Origin: CAZSSH01 sp964609825
GTDB lineage: Bacteria > Verrucomicrobiota > Lentisphaeria > Victivallales > Victivallaceae
DNA length: 64,000 bases
Assembly (NCBI GenBank): GCA_964609825.1
Contig: CAZSSH010000009.1
Coordinates: 310,001 to 374,000, forward strand
Direction of reading: 5' to 3'
The notes below the pieces were generated by a model. The model ran no database searches, was not told where the DNA came from, and saw only the letters and a program-made list of their open reading frames with translations. Position numbers and translations under genes: made by a program. This document shows, piece by piece, positions 8,100 to 16,565 of the stretch. Position 1 is the first letter of the stretch; every line of letters begins with the position of its first letter.

Positions 8100-9371
8100 A
8101 TGAGTCAGCGCTTGAAGCACAGTGTCATTTATCAACTTTTTTTGCGGCCGTTTACGTTGGCAGGGACATTGTGTGCCGCCGAGGGGATGCTGCCTCATAT
8201 CGCCTCTTTGGGCGTGGATATTGTTTACCTTTGCCCGATTGTTGAGGCCGACTCCGACGCGGATTTTGATCACTGGAGTCCGCGGCAAAAGGAGTCCAAG
8301 CTCGGCAACCCGCAAAACCCTTACCGGATCAGCGATTTTAACAAGATCGACTCCGAGTACGGCAACGACGCGGATTTGAAATCGTTTGTCGCCGCCGCCC
8401 ACCGCCTCAAACTCAAGGTGATTTTGGACTTGGTCTATTATCACTGCGGCGGTCATGCGGTGTTTCTCAAAGAGCACCCCGACTTTGTCAAACGCGATGA
8501 CAAGGGGGCGATTATTTACGGCACATGGCATTTCCCCGAGCTCAATTTTGAGTCAGCTGACTTGCGCGAATATTTGTGGCAAAATATGGAGCATTTTGTC
8601 CGCGAGCACAAGGTGGACGGGTACCGCTGCGATGTGAGTTTCGGCATACCGCTTGACTTTTGGGCGGAGGCGCGTCGCCGGTTGACTCTGTTGGCCCCGG
8701 ATTTAATCATGGTGGCCGAGAGCGAAAAGGAGCCCCTTGCCGAGCAAAAATATGCGTTTGACGTCAATTACTCGTTCTCATTTTCCTTGATGCTCGACAG
8801 CGTGGTGAGAAACGAGAAACCGTTGACCGAGTTTTGGCGCGTTTGGGATGAGCAAACGTTGAATGCCGATCCGTCCGTCCGCTTTTTGCGCAGTTTTGAC
8901 AATCACGACATTGCCAACGACAACTATGATCACCGCCCCGAGAGCAATGGCCGCAGTCATCGCGCCGACGCTGCTCTGGCGGTGATTTTTACCCTCAACG
9001 GCGTTCCTTTTATCTACAACGGTCAGGAGGTCGCAGACGGTCGCCGCCACTCGATCTGGGGCAACCGCGATTACGGCAAAAATCTGGTGATCGACTGGGC
9101 CAAGGCGTTGACGCCGGACGGGCAGGGGCGCTTGGCGCTGATCCGCGAATTGGCCGCTTTGCGCCGCAAACACCCGGCGCTGACCGGTGGCGTCACGGTC
9201 AAAGTGGACAATGATCACCCCGAGTGTGTGCTCAGCTATTTGCGCAAAAGCGCCGCCGAAACCATGCGCTTTGCTGTCAATTTTGGCCGTGAAACCGTGA
9301 CGGTAAAGCTCGACGGCGATGTTCAGCCGTTGATCCTGATCCCCGGCGGCTGGGTTTGCCATACGCTTTAA
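8100..9371 (+). CDS. GH13 (alpha-amylase family) glycoside hydrolase
   Basis: 423 residues, no signal peptide, so probably cytoplasmic. The GH13 conserved regions are visible in order: LDLVYYH (region I), GYRCDVSFG with the nucleophile Asp (region II), MVAESE with the acid/base Glu (region III) and RSFDNHD (region IV). NPYRISDFNKID in the A-domain recalls oligo-1,6-glucosidase and trehalose-synthase type enzymes, but region II lacks the usual R-x-D-A-V-x-H ending, so substrate prediction is unsafe. A short C-terminal beta-domain closes the protein. The ATG at 8100 follows AAGGGGGCAGAG. The GH140-like gene starts 17 bases after its stop and is probably co-transcribed. Confidence 0.88.
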   Translation: MSQRLKHSVIYQLFLRPFTLAGTLCAAEGMLPHIASLGVDIVYLCPIVEADSDADFDHWSPRQKESKLGNPQNPYRISDFNKIDSEYGNDADLKSFVAAAHRLKLKVILDLVYYHCGGHAVFLKEHPDFVKRDDKGAIIYGTWHFPELNFESADLREYLWQNMEHFVREHKVDGYRCDVSFGIPLDFWAEARRRLTLLAPDLIMVAESEKEPLAEQKYAFDVNYSFSFSLMLDSVVRNEKPLTEFWRVWDEQTLNADPSVRFLRSFDNHDIANDNYDHRPESNGRSHRADAALAVIFTLNGVPFIYNGQEVADGRRHSIWGNRDYGKNLVIDWAKALTPDGQGRLALIRELAALRRKHPALTGGVTVKVDNDHPECVLSYLRKSAAETMRFAVNFGRETVTVKLDGDVQPLILIPGGWVCHTL

Positions 9372-9387
9372 GATTAAGGAATCGCAA

Positions 9388-10689
9388 ATGAAACTTCCCG
9401 CTTTGCAGGTCGATAGCACCGGCCGTTACTTTTGCACCGCACAAGGGCAACCGTTTTTTTATCTCGGCGATACCGCTTGGATGCTGTTTCACCGCACAAC
9501 GTTGGGAGAGGCGGAGTTGTATCTCAAGGATCGCGCCGCCAAAGGGTTTAACGTGATTCAGGCCGTTGCCTTGTCGGAGCTGGACGGACTCCGGACGGCC
9601 AATGTCTACGGCGAATATGCGTTAAAAGACTTCAACCCCGAGTCGCTCAACGAGCCCTACTGGCAGTATATCGACCAAGTCGTCGCCAAAATCAATCAAT
9701 CCGGCATGTATGTCGGCTTTTTGCCCTCTTGGGGAGACAAATGGCATTGTTGCGGCGGGGCCGGGCCGGAAATTTTTACCGAGCAAAATGCCCGCAATTA
9801 CGGACGGTTGCTGGGGCGGCGCTACCGCGATGCCGATCTGATTTGGATTTTAGGCGGCGACCGTGCGGTAGACAATTTTCAACATTTGGCCATCCAGCGC
9901 GCGATGGCCGAGGGGTTGCGCGAGGGTGACGGCGGCAACCATCTGATGACCTGGCATCCGCCGGGCGGCCGCAGCTCGTCGTGGCACATGGCGGCCGAGC
10001 CGTGGATCGATTTTCACATGGAGCAGGCGTGTCACAACCGCGACGATGTTTCGCGCCGCCATTATCAGCTCGACCGCGAACTATTCCCGCGTCGGCCGTA
10101 TGTCAACGGCGAGCCGCCGTATGAGGAGCATCCGTGCGCATTTCAGGACGGGCGTCTGGGCTGGCTGGATGCGCATGACGTCCGGCGCGAGTTTTACTGG
10201 GCGATTGTCGGCGGGGGGGCGGGGTTTACCTACGGCAATCATCCGTTATGGCAGTTTTATGACGGCAAGCGTTATTTGCCGCTCAACGGCCCGCGGATGA
10301 CCTGGCAGGAGTCATTGTTGCTGCCGGGGAGCTCTCAGTTGTCGCCGGTTTTACAACGTTTGGCGGCTCAAAACATGCTTACCGACCGCAAGACGGTGGA
10401 TTATTTTATTGGCGAAAATGAGGCTTGCCGCGGTGCCGACTCCATTGGCGCATGCTGCAATCTCTCTCGCTGCCGGGCGTGGGTTTATCTCCCCTTGGCC
10501 CGCAAATTCAAGCTTCATTGCGACTTGCTTGCGGCAAAGCAGTGGCAGCTCGACTGGGTGCATCCGGTCTCCGGCCAAATATTGCGTCAAAGTCGCCTTG
10601 AGGTCACCGGCGAGTGGCAGGAGCTGACGCCGCCCCCGGTCATGGACGGCTGCCGTGATATTTTGCTTGAAGTTTCTGCTCTGCAATAG
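9388..10689 (+). CDS. DUF4038 / GH140-like glycoside hydrolase (apiosidase-like)
   Basis: 433 residues. The N-terminal STGRYFCTAQGQPFFYLGDTAWMLFHR is the signature opening of the DUF4038/GH140 group of (beta/alpha)8 barrels, whose characterised members remove apiose from rhamnogalacturonan II. Further barrel landmarks are GFNVIQAVALSE, YVGFLPSWGDKW and DLIWILGGDR, and a typical C-terminal beta-domain ends the protein. There is no signal peptide, so it would act inside the cell. It follows the GH13 gene closely and ends one base from the convergent transporter gene at 10691, with no terminator between. Fold and family are fairly sure; apiose as substrate is only by family analogy. Confidence 0.82.
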   Translation: MKLPALQVDSTGRYFCTAQGQPFFYLGDTAWMLFHRTTLGEAELYLKDRAAKGFNVIQAVALSELDGLRTANVYGEYALKDFNPESLNEPYWQYIDQVVAKINQSGMYVGFLPSWGDKWHCCGGAGPEIFTEQNARNYGRLLGRRYRDADLIWILGGDRAVDNFQHLAIQRAMAEGLREGDGGNHLMTWHPPGGRSSSWHMAAEPWIDFHMEQACHNRDDVSRRHYQLDRELFPRRPYVNGEPPYEEHPCAFQDGRLGWLDAHDVRREFYWAIVGGGAGFTYGNHPLWQFYDGKRYLPLNGPRMTWQESLLLPGSSQLSPVLQRLAAQNMLTDRKTVDYFIGENEACRGADSIGACCNLSRCRAWVYLPLARKFKLHCDLLAAKQWQLDWVHPVSGQILRQSRLEVTGEWQELTPPPVMDGCRDILLEVSALQ

Positions 10690-10690
10690 A

Positions 10691-11632
10691 TTAATTTACG
10701 TGCTTGCGGTGCCGGGCGAGGCCCATTTTTCCCGCAAGGGACGAGTCGATCATCATTTGCAAAAAGTAAAACACCAGACACGGCACCACCGCCGCGCCGT
10801 CGGCCGCGCCCAAAATCGCCAGCGTGGCCAACGCCAAGGTAATGGTCTTGGAGCCGCCGGTAAAGATCAAGGCTTTGCAGTCGGCACTCCCGAAGTGGAA
10901 AAATTTGCCGCCGAACCACAAAATCGTCATCAACCCCAAGTGCAAAATCAAGCTTCCGGCGGCGGCGAGCAGCATCGCCGAGACAGGATAGCTTTTAACG
11001 AGATCGTGAGAACTTGAAAAAAATGCCAAGACGAGCAAAATCACGCACAAACTCGGCACATATCCGCACCATGACGGCAACTCTTTTTTGCCCAGTTTGC
11101 GCATCACGCAACCGACGATAAAGGGCAATACCACCAAGAGTACGAGATCGGTAAACATCCGTAAGGGATTGGTGTTGATGTCGCCGTTGTGCTCAAGGCA
11201 CCAGCTGAGCATTATAGGGAGAGTCAGCACTCCGGCCAGGCTGTAGACAATGGTGAGCGTCATCGCCAAAAAGACGTTGCCGTCGGCGTTTTCGGTCATC
11301 ACGATGCCGCTGGAGAGAGTCGGCGGTACCGCTGCAATCACGATCAAGCCCACCGCGGGCAATGCCTCGATGCTTAAGAGCTTGGTCAGGAGCAAGGCCA
11401 ACAGCGGCGAAATCACCAGTGATAAAATGCCGCCAAGGATCATGATCAACAATAATTTTCGCTCAAATTTGACATTTTTGGTGTCGGTCTGCAAACCGCA
11501 GATTAAAAAAATTGCGACAATGAGGTAACTGCTCAGTCCCATTTTTTTGAGCGCAGTCCCCCACTCGGGGATGAAACAGGCGGCCAGTACGGCGACAATC
11601 ATCCCGACCGGCAAAAATAGTTTTTTGATCAT
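10691..11632 (-). CDS. bile acid:sodium symporter (BASS/SBF-like) family transporter
   Basis: 313 residues with about nine hydrophobic segments and the family look of SBF-like proteins (ten-helix inverted-repeat carriers): LICGLQTDTKNV, AAVPPTLSSGIVMTENADGN and FTGGSKTITLALATLAIL, which matches the crossing-helix motif of the second half. Characterised relatives carry organic acids or steroid-like anions with sodium. Last gene of a minus-strand run: its ATG overlaps the GntR stop (ATGA), so the two are translationally coupled. In this locus it may import a small organic acid released from plant polysaccharide, which is inference. Confidence 0.82.
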   Translation of the reverse strand: MIKKLFLPVGMIVAVLAACFIPEWGTALKKMGLSSYLIVAIFLICGLQTDTKNVKFERKLLLIMILGGILSLVISPLLALLLTKLLSIEALPAVGLIVIAAVPPTLSSGIVMTENADGNVFLAMTLTIVYSLAGVLTLPIMLSWCLEHNGDINTNPLRMFTDLVLLVVLPFIVGCVMRKLGKKELPSWCGYVPSLCVILLVLAFFSSSHDLVKSYPVSAMLLAAAGSLILHLGLMTILWFGGKFFHFGSADCKALIFTGGSKTITLALATLAILGAADGAAVVPCLVFYFLQMMIDSSLAGKMGLARHRKHVN

Positions 11633-12279
11633 GATTGAGTTTCTCCGGACGGATCGGCGGCGAGGTTGCCGCCGCGCTCGACATGAGAGCGTAACAACGC
11701 GCGCGCCGTGGCCCGGCGGCCGGACAAAATGGCATCGATGATTTCCAGCCGCTCGTTGGTGGCTTTGGTGTATTCACTCTCTGTCGCCAGCGTCCGGTAG
11801 TTGCGAAATGCGGCGGTTTGACGGGTGAGCTGTCCCAACATATCGGACAAAGAGCGGTTGGGGCAATATTGTGCAATCAAGGCGTGCAGTTTTTCGTCCG
11901 CTTCGAGCGATGCTTTTTTTTGTTTGTCGCCGCTTCCCGGCTGTGTCAAAAGGATGCGCAATTTGAGCAAATCCTCGCGGGGCAAGGCGGCAAAGGCAAG
12001 ATCGAGCGCATTTTCCTCCAAAATCGCGCGGCACTCAAAAAGTTCGCGCACCGCGTCGGGCTCAAAGGACATGACCTGACACCCGCGCCCCGGCAGAGCC
12101 TCCAAAAGGCCCTCCTGCTGCAAGCGCAGCAAGGCCGCGCGCACGGGGGTCCGGCTGATGCCGAGCTTGGCTGATAGCTCCTCCTCGGCAAGGCGGGTCC
12201 CGGCCGCCAGCGACCCCGAGACAATCCGGCGCAACAGCCGGTCGTAGGCCTGATCGGCCAGGGTTATTTTTTTAAGCAT
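11629..12279 (-). CDS. GntR-family regulator, FadR/FCD type
   Basis: 216 residues. Residues 1-70 form the winged HTH of GntR (RIVSGSLAAGTRLAEEELSA, then ISRTPVRAALLRLQQEGLLE). The remainder is an all-helical FCD effector domain (RAILEENALDLAF, HALIAQYC). FCD proteins usually repress sugar-acid or organic-acid genes until a ligand binds. The ATG at 12279 is chosen because CAGGAAA lies 8 bases upstream; it overlaps the end of the hydrolase gene. A perfect palindrome at 13122-13140, of the class bound by FCD regulators, overlaps the -10 of the promoter ahead of this operon, so autoregulation is likely. Confidence 0.9.
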   Translation of the reverse strand: MLKKITLADQAYDRLLRRIVSGSLAAGTRLAEEELSAKLGISRTPVRAALLRLQQEGLLEALPGRGCQVMSFEPDAVRELFECRAILEENALDLAFAALPREDLLKLRILLTQPGSGDKQKKASLEADEKLHALIAQYCPNRSLSDMLGQLTRQTAAFRNYRTLATESEYTKATNERLEIIDAILSGRRATARALLRSHVERGGNLAADPSGETQS

Positions 12280-13091
12280 TTCAAGTGTTTCCTGATAAAC
12301 AACAGACAATACATCATTCCTCCGATGCCGATGTCACAGTGGGTTTGGCCGGGGAGCTCGTAGTATTCGGCGTGCTGATTGCCGCAAAATACGAGCGCAT
12401 CGCGCATGAGTTTGTTGTCGCCGGGGCGGCAGTCGATTTCGAGCCCGGTCTGTCCGGTCACCATCAACAAAGGCGGCAAGTCGGGCGAAGCGTAATTTAA
12501 TGGGGCATACTCGTCAAACAACTGTTGAGTAAAGGCGATCCCGCGCTCGGCTCGGATGGTTAAATGGGTAATCATTTCGCCGCTTACCGACAAAAAACCG
12601 TTGAAATCCTTGGGCGACAAGCCGTATTTGGCCAAAAAGCGCGGCATGGTGCACAATACCGTTGTCAAATACGCACCGGCGGAAATCCCGCCGATAAAGA
12701 TATTGTCGGTGCTCCCATTGTATTCCCTGGCGTGTTTGACCGCCCAGGCGACGGCGGCGGCGCCGTCCTCAAGGTAAGCGGGGCAGGTGGCCTTGGGCGA
12801 CAACCGGTACGTGGGAGCGATAAAGACACAGCCCATCAATTTGTAAACATCCGGCACCCCCGGCTCGCCGTCAGTGAAACCGCCGCCGTGAAAGAAAATC
12901 ACGGTCGGCACGTTTTTGCGGTTCACCGGATAATAAACGTCAAGCCGGGCGCGTTCGCGCTTGTACTCGTCGCCGCCGATCTCCTCCTCACTGTAATAGC
13001 GCAAGTTTTTGATCTCTTTGTAGTTGTGATGATACTCCTCAATGGTGATCATCTCCATTGTGCCGTCAAAATCCAAGCGGTTGTCACTCAT
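12264..13091 (-). CDS. alpha/beta hydrolase (esterase/lipase-like, HGGG type)
   Basis: 275 residues with the hormone-sensitive-lipase/carboxylesterase layout: oxyanion-hole motif FFHGGGFTDG near residue 69, nucleophile elbow GISAGA near residue 136, and a C-terminal His in LPGQTHCDIG. No signal peptide, so probably a cytoplasmic deacylase for small ester-substituted sugars or acids. Start at ATG 13091 (MSDNRLDF), with GGAG nine bases upstream; an in-frame ATG at 13145 lies upstream of the predicted promoter -10. First gene of the run with the GntR regulator and BASS transporter. Confidence 0.83.
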   Translation of the reverse strand: MSDNRLDFDGTMEMITIEEYHHNYKEIKNLRYYSEEEIGGDEYKRERARLDVYYPVNRKNVPTVIFFHGGGFTDGEPGVPDVYKLMGCVFIAPTYRLSPKATCPAYLEDGAAAVAWAVKHAREYNGSTDNIFIGGISAGAYLTTVLCTMPRFLAKYGLSPKDFNGFLSVSGEMITHLTIRAERGIAFTQQLFDEYAPLNYASPDLPPLLMVTGQTGLEIDCRPGDNKLMRDALVFCGNQHAEYYELPGQTHCDIGIGGMMYCLLFIRKHLKCLKK

Positions 13092-13121
13092 AACATGCTC
13101 CAAAAAAGTTGGTTGCAATTT

Positions 13122-13140
13122 ATTGTATACTGTATACAAT
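13122..13140. promoter_or_regulatory. perfect 19-bp operator palindrome, probably for the GntR/FCD regulator
   Basis: ATTGTATACTGTATACAAT is a perfect inverted repeat (nine-base arms around a central T). It overlaps the -10 hexamer at 13136-13141, so a bound protein would block the promoter. TTGTATAC-type half sites are typical for GntR/FCD regulators, and one is encoded two genes downstream. Confidence 0.8.
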
Positions 13141-13164
13141 AGCATGGTGTGTGTTTGATTGCAA
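13136..13164 (-). promoter_or_regulatory. promoter of the hydrolase-GntR-BASS operon
   Basis: Minus strand TTGCAA (13164-13159), 17 bases, TATTGT (13141-13136). The -10 lies in the operator palindrome. Confidence 0.7.
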
Positions 13165-13200
13165 ATGCTTTACGGATAAAATTGATAATTTTTGACGAAA

Positions 13201-13512
13201 TCAATCCATGTGAAAGATTTCAACCAGGGGCTTGAATACCGGCGAATTGTCGGGATTGACCGTCATCAGATCTTTGTTGTACTCCCACCACTTTTGGACA
13301 ATGGCCAGCTGGCCCATGTCATTGGCGGTGTTGTTACTGGTGAGATGCCGGACGGCAAACAAGGTAAGTGTCTCCTCGTCCAAAAAGATGGTATAATCGC
13401 TGATGCCGCAGTCGGTGTGGGCTTTGACCAGCTCCGGCCAGATTTCGTTGTGGCGGCGGCGGTACTCGGCCGCGCAGCCCTTTTTTAATTGCATTTTAAA
13501 AGCGTCGCGCAT
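13201..13512 (-). CDS. rhaM: L-rhamnose mutarotase
   Basis: 103 residues, the usual length for RhaM/RhaU. Family positions are easy to follow: MRDAFKMQLKKG, YRRRHNEIWPEL with the active-site His, IFLDEETLTLFAV, a Trp pair in QKWWEYNKDLM, and NPDNSPVFKPLVEIFHMD at the end. The enzyme interconverts alpha and beta anomers of L-rhamnose so that the isomerase gets its substrate. It starts nine bases after the stop of the CE15-like gene and is probably co-transcribed. No other rhamnose catabolic gene is in the window. Confidence 0.93.
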   Translation of the reverse strand: MRDAFKMQLKKGCAAEYRRRHNEIWPELVKAHTDCGISDYTIFLDEETLTLFAVRHLTSNNTANDMGQLAIVQKWWEYNKDLMTVNPDNSPVFKPLVEIFHMD

Positions 13513-13520
13513 AATATACC

Positions 13521-14798
13521 TTATCGGTTTTGACAGTAACGGTCAAAGATTTGAAGATAATGTTCCCAGTCCTCCGGCGTCTGATCGTGCTTGCCGGTAC
13601 GGATATGGTAACTGATAATATTGGTGACAAAGACGTCCGGCGCCGGCATCTCGGTAACTCCGAGGCCGGGGCTCCCAAAGAGAGCATAGACTTTGCCGGC
13701 CTCGACGGCCGATAAAAATTCGCCCTTGGGGTCGGCCCAGGTGTCCAAGGTGGCGCTTGCCACTGCCAGCGGACGCGGCGCGATCAGGGCCAAAAGCATG
13801 TGTTGGTCAAAGGGGAGCTTGGCCTCATTTGCGCTGTATTGGTCAAAGGATTTGACAAACCAGTGCGGAAACTGACCGGTGATAGCTTTGATGTTTTCGC
13901 CAATGACCCGCTTGGAGAGCGCGGCACCGCCGCACCCGGAGTCATTGCTGATAACGCCGTAAAACCGCAAATCGTTGGCCCCCGCCCACAATGAGGTTTT
14001 GCCGAGCCGGGAGTGGCCGTGGACGATGACCCGGTGACTGTCCAATTGGGGCAATGTCGCCGTCAAGTCCAGCAGCCGCGATAAACCCCACGACCATGCG
14101 CCGATGGCGGTATAGTTGTCATCAGCGCCGGTTTTACCGGTATAATCTCCAAAGAGCTGATAAATGCTGCGGCTCCAGCCGTCAACCTCGTCCGGGAAAA
14201 AGTCCTGATAACAGGCGGTTACCGTCGCATAGTTGTGATCGATGAGCTGCTCAATTTGCCAGCGGCCGGTCTGGCTCGCGCGCGCGTCATTGGATAAATT
14301 GGGCTTGCTCCGGTACTGTTGGCCGGTGATCCGGACATCGGTCTCGGGGGTGGTCGCGTGATTGCCCTTAAAATTGAGCCCCATAAAGACCGGTATCGGG
14401 CCTTTTACATTTTTGGGGGAGTAGACCAATACGTCAACATCATGGGTACGACCGTTATGCATGGCAAAATGGATGCGAATCTCTTTACGCACGGCTTTGC
14501 CGCCCAAGGCGTCGTCTTTTTGGCTCAAAAGCTCATAGCCGGTCGCGTCGGGCAAGGGTGGCATTTGGCCGTACATTTCGCGGGTAAACTGGTTTAAGAT
14601 TTCCAGCCGCCGGACATTAAACCAATCGGCGGCGGTGGTGACCGGTTGACCATTGCTTTCCAGCAAGGGCGGCAGTGTGTAGGGAACAATCAAGCTCTCG
14701 TCATAATTGATGTCAAACATTTTTATCAACTCCTGTTGGTCGATGGCGCCGAGCCAGGCGGCTGCGGTCGTCATCAGGGCGGCAAACCATAATTTCAT
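13521..14798 (-). CDS. secreted CE15-like carbohydrate esterase (glucuronoyl esterase fold)
   Basis: 425 residues. An N-terminal signal peptide (MKLWFAALMTTAAAWLGA) sends it to the periplasm or outside. The alpha/beta-hydrolase core shows IPVFMGLNFKGN, the nucleophile elbow VIVHGHSRLGKTSLWAGA near residue 245-262, ISNDSGCGGAAL, and a late LLALIAPRPLAVASA strand, as in bacterial glucuronoyl-esterase-like (CE15) and acetyl-xylan-esterase-like proteins. Known CE15 enzymes cut esters of (4-O-methyl-)glucuronic acid; exact substrate here is unknown. AAGGAA precedes the ATG. It heads a transcript with rhaM. Confidence 0.83.
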   Translation of the reverse strand: MKLWFAALMTTAAAWLGAIDQQELIKMFDINYDESLIVPYTLPPLLESNGQPVTTAADWFNVRRLEILNQFTREMYGQMPPLPDATGYELLSQKDDALGGKAVRKEIRIHFAMHNGRTHDVDVLVYSPKNVKGPIPVFMGLNFKGNHATTPETDVRITGQQYRSKPNLSNDARASQTGRWQIEQLIDHNYATVTACYQDFFPDEVDGWSRSIYQLFGDYTGKTGADDNYTAIGAWSWGLSRLLDLTATLPQLDSHRVIVHGHSRLGKTSLWAGANDLRFYGVISNDSGCGGAALSKRVIGENIKAITGQFPHWFVKSFDQYSANEAKLPFDQHMLLALIAPRPLAVASATLDTWADPKGEFLSAVEAGKVYALFGSPGLGVTEMPAPDVFVTNIISYHIRTGKHDQTPEDWEHYLQIFDRYCQNR

Positions 14799-14843
14799 AA
14801 CCGGTTCCTTGTTTTAATCCGAAACTCTTCTGCGTTTTTTGAT

Positions 14844-14871
14844 AAAATACACCCGTAATTGTAAAAAACAA
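14844..14871 (-). promoter_or_regulatory. promoter of the CE15-rhaM transcript
   Basis: Minus strand TTGTTT (14871-14866), 16 bases, TATTTT (14849-14844). Weaker match than others in the window. Confidence 0.5.
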
Positions 14872-15035
14872 CCCGGTTTCAGCAGATGCAGACCGGAAAA
14901 ATTAAAAACTTTACGAAAATGTAAATGGAGAATCCCGGATTTATACGAATTGTGAAAAGAAAACAGCTTGTCAGTTTTGGGTTTGATTTGATGTAAATAG
15001 CTATATTGATGATAGTTGAGTTATTTTTGAAAAAC

Positions 15036-15052
15036 TTGGCACGGCTTTTGCT
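15036..15052 (+). promoter_or_regulatory. sigma-54 (RpoN) promoter of the secretin pair
   Basis: TTGGCACGGCTTTTGCT matches the -24/-12 consensus TGGCAC-N5-TTGC(A/T) exactly, with the required ten bases between the GG (15038-15039) and the GC (15050-15051). Transcription would start near 15063, leaving a leader of about 53 bases with AGGGAGG before the ATG at 15116. No sigma-54 activator gene is in the window. Confidence 0.88.
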
Positions 15053-15115
15053 ATATCAAATATCAACAAGCCGGCGGGATGGTCCTCGTCGGGAATCAAA
15101 TTCAGGGAGGATAGA

Positions 15116-16552
15116 ATGAATCACTTCAGCAATTACAAATGGTTTTTGACTTTTGTTATTGCCGCAGTCTGTTCCGCCAAAATGCTTGGTGAGGACCCGG
15201 GAGCGCGGACAATAACATTTAACGAAGACCGCAACCAGCACTACATGACCAGCAAAGTCTATGAGCTTAAGTATGTCAAGGCTCATGACGTATTGCCCTT
15301 TATCAAAGGTGCGATCAAGCGCTTCGACACCCAGTCGACAGTGCAGAGCTTGGATTATGAGGCCGGCAAAAAGCAGTTTATCGTCATTTCCACCGGGGTT
15401 GACATCATCCCGCTGATCGACGATATGATCGCCAAACTTGATTACCCCTCTCCCAAAGTGGACGAAGCCGGCTCCATCGTCAGCGGCGACGGCATCTACC
15501 GGTATGTCTACTGCAGCAAATACCGCGCCAGCGAAAACATGAATTATGTACTGCGCCAGGTCTTTGCCAGCGGGTTTTCCTCGGGGACCAGTTATTTTGA
15601 CTTCCCGACCAATATGTTCTATTGGAAGAGCTCCAAGTCCGAGGGCGACGAATATCTCAAGTTTTTGCAGGCCATCGACCGTCCCGTCCCGCAGATGCAA
15701 GTCCAGCTTAACGTCTATGTTGTCTCTGACAACAACTTCCGTGAATTGGGCGTCGACTATCTGGCTTGGAAAAACGGTCCCGGCGCGGAACTTTTCTCCA
15801 CCGGTTTTGACTTCAGCAACTTTTACTCGGTTGACCGCTTAAGCAATGCGACCAATATTTTGGCGGACGGCCCGGTCTCCTCTGCCACCGGTTACGGCGG
15901 CTTTATGGTGGCCCCCAACTTTGACGCGACGTTCCTCCGCATGCTGGCCCAAAAGGGCAAGGCGTGGAAAGCTTCGTCCGCGACTTTGACCTTGATCAAC
16001 GATTTCACCAGTCCGGCGGCGACTTCGTGGGATGATGCCACCTATCGTTTTAAATTCACCCCGCAGCTGCAAAACATCGTCAAAGATGACAAGCAGACCA
16101 CCAGCATCGTCGCTCTGGATGCCACCGAGTACTCGTTTTACCTGAGCACTCCGATCATCTGCTTCGGCGAAGATCCCGCCCAAAAGGCCTTGACGCTGAT
16201 GTGCTCCTGGAATCTCGATGTCAACGATCCCGTTGAAACCGACAACATGGGCGTGACCACGGTCGACCAAAACACCTTTGCTTCGGCGTTGACGCTGCAG
16301 TGCAATACCGAGAAACTGCTGGCAATCTACGACAAACATGTGGTCACTGAGCAATATGACGGGATGCCCTTCCTCGGTGAAATTCCGGTGCTCAAGTACC
16401 TCTTTGGCGCGCAAACCAATGTGGACAGCAAATTTCATATCTTTGTGACCATGTCGGCCACTCCCGTGGAAACCAAAAACATTCCTGATCCCAAGGCCGG
16501 TGCCGTGATTGAAGCGTCGGAACTTGCGGCGGCGAACAAAATCCATTATTAA
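15116..16552 (+). CDS. secretin-domain protein (type II secretion/type IV pilus GspD-PilQ superfamily), copy 1
   Basis: 478 residues. A signal peptide (ends near LGEDPG) is followed by two N-domain-like ring modules (YELKYVKAHDVLPFIKGAI; YVYCSKYRASENMNYVLRQVFASG) and a secretin core starting at MQVQLNVYVVSDNNFRELGVDY. The family's C-terminal landmark is GMPFLGEIPVLKYLFG. Such proteins form the outer-membrane gated channel of secretion or pilus systems. It is shorter than GspD (about 650) and has no pilotin-binding tail that I can see. The next gene is a paralogue 13 bases downstream. None of the other machinery (ATPase, platform, prepilin peptidase) is here. Driven by a sigma-54 promoter. Confidence 0.87.
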   Translation: MNHFSNYKWFLTFVIAAVCSAKMLGEDPGARTITFNEDRNQHYMTSKVYELKYVKAHDVLPFIKGAIKRFDTQSTVQSLDYEAGKKQFIVISTGVDIIPLIDDMIAKLDYPSPKVDEAGSIVSGDGIYRYVYCSKYRASENMNYVLRQVFASGFSSGTSYFDFPTNMFYWKSSKSEGDEYLKFLQAIDRPVPQMQVQLNVYVVSDNNFRELGVDYLAWKNGPGAELFSTGFDFSNFYSVDRLSNATNILADGPVSSATGYGGFMVAPNFDATFLRMLAQKGKAWKASSATLTLINDFTSPAATSWDDATYRFKFTPQLQNIVKDDKQTTSIVALDATEYSFYLSTPIICFGEDPAQKALTLMCSWNLDVNDPVETDNMGVTTVDQNTFASALTLQCNTEKLLAIYDKHVVTEQYDGMPFLGEIPVLKYLFGAQTNVDSKFHIFVTMSATPVETKNIPDPKAGAVIEASELAAANKIHY

Positions 16553-16565
16553 GGAATTGTGAATT

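Larger units (their letters stand above)
14799..15115. other. intergenic region with divergent promoters
   Basis: This stretch has no credible gene. It holds the leftward CE15 promoter and the rightward sigma-54 promoter. Between them is A/T-rich DNA with a weak inverted repeat TTTAC-N6-GTAAA (14910-14925) about 140 bases upstream of the sigma-54 start, where an enhancer-binding protein site would be expected. Confidence 0.6.
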
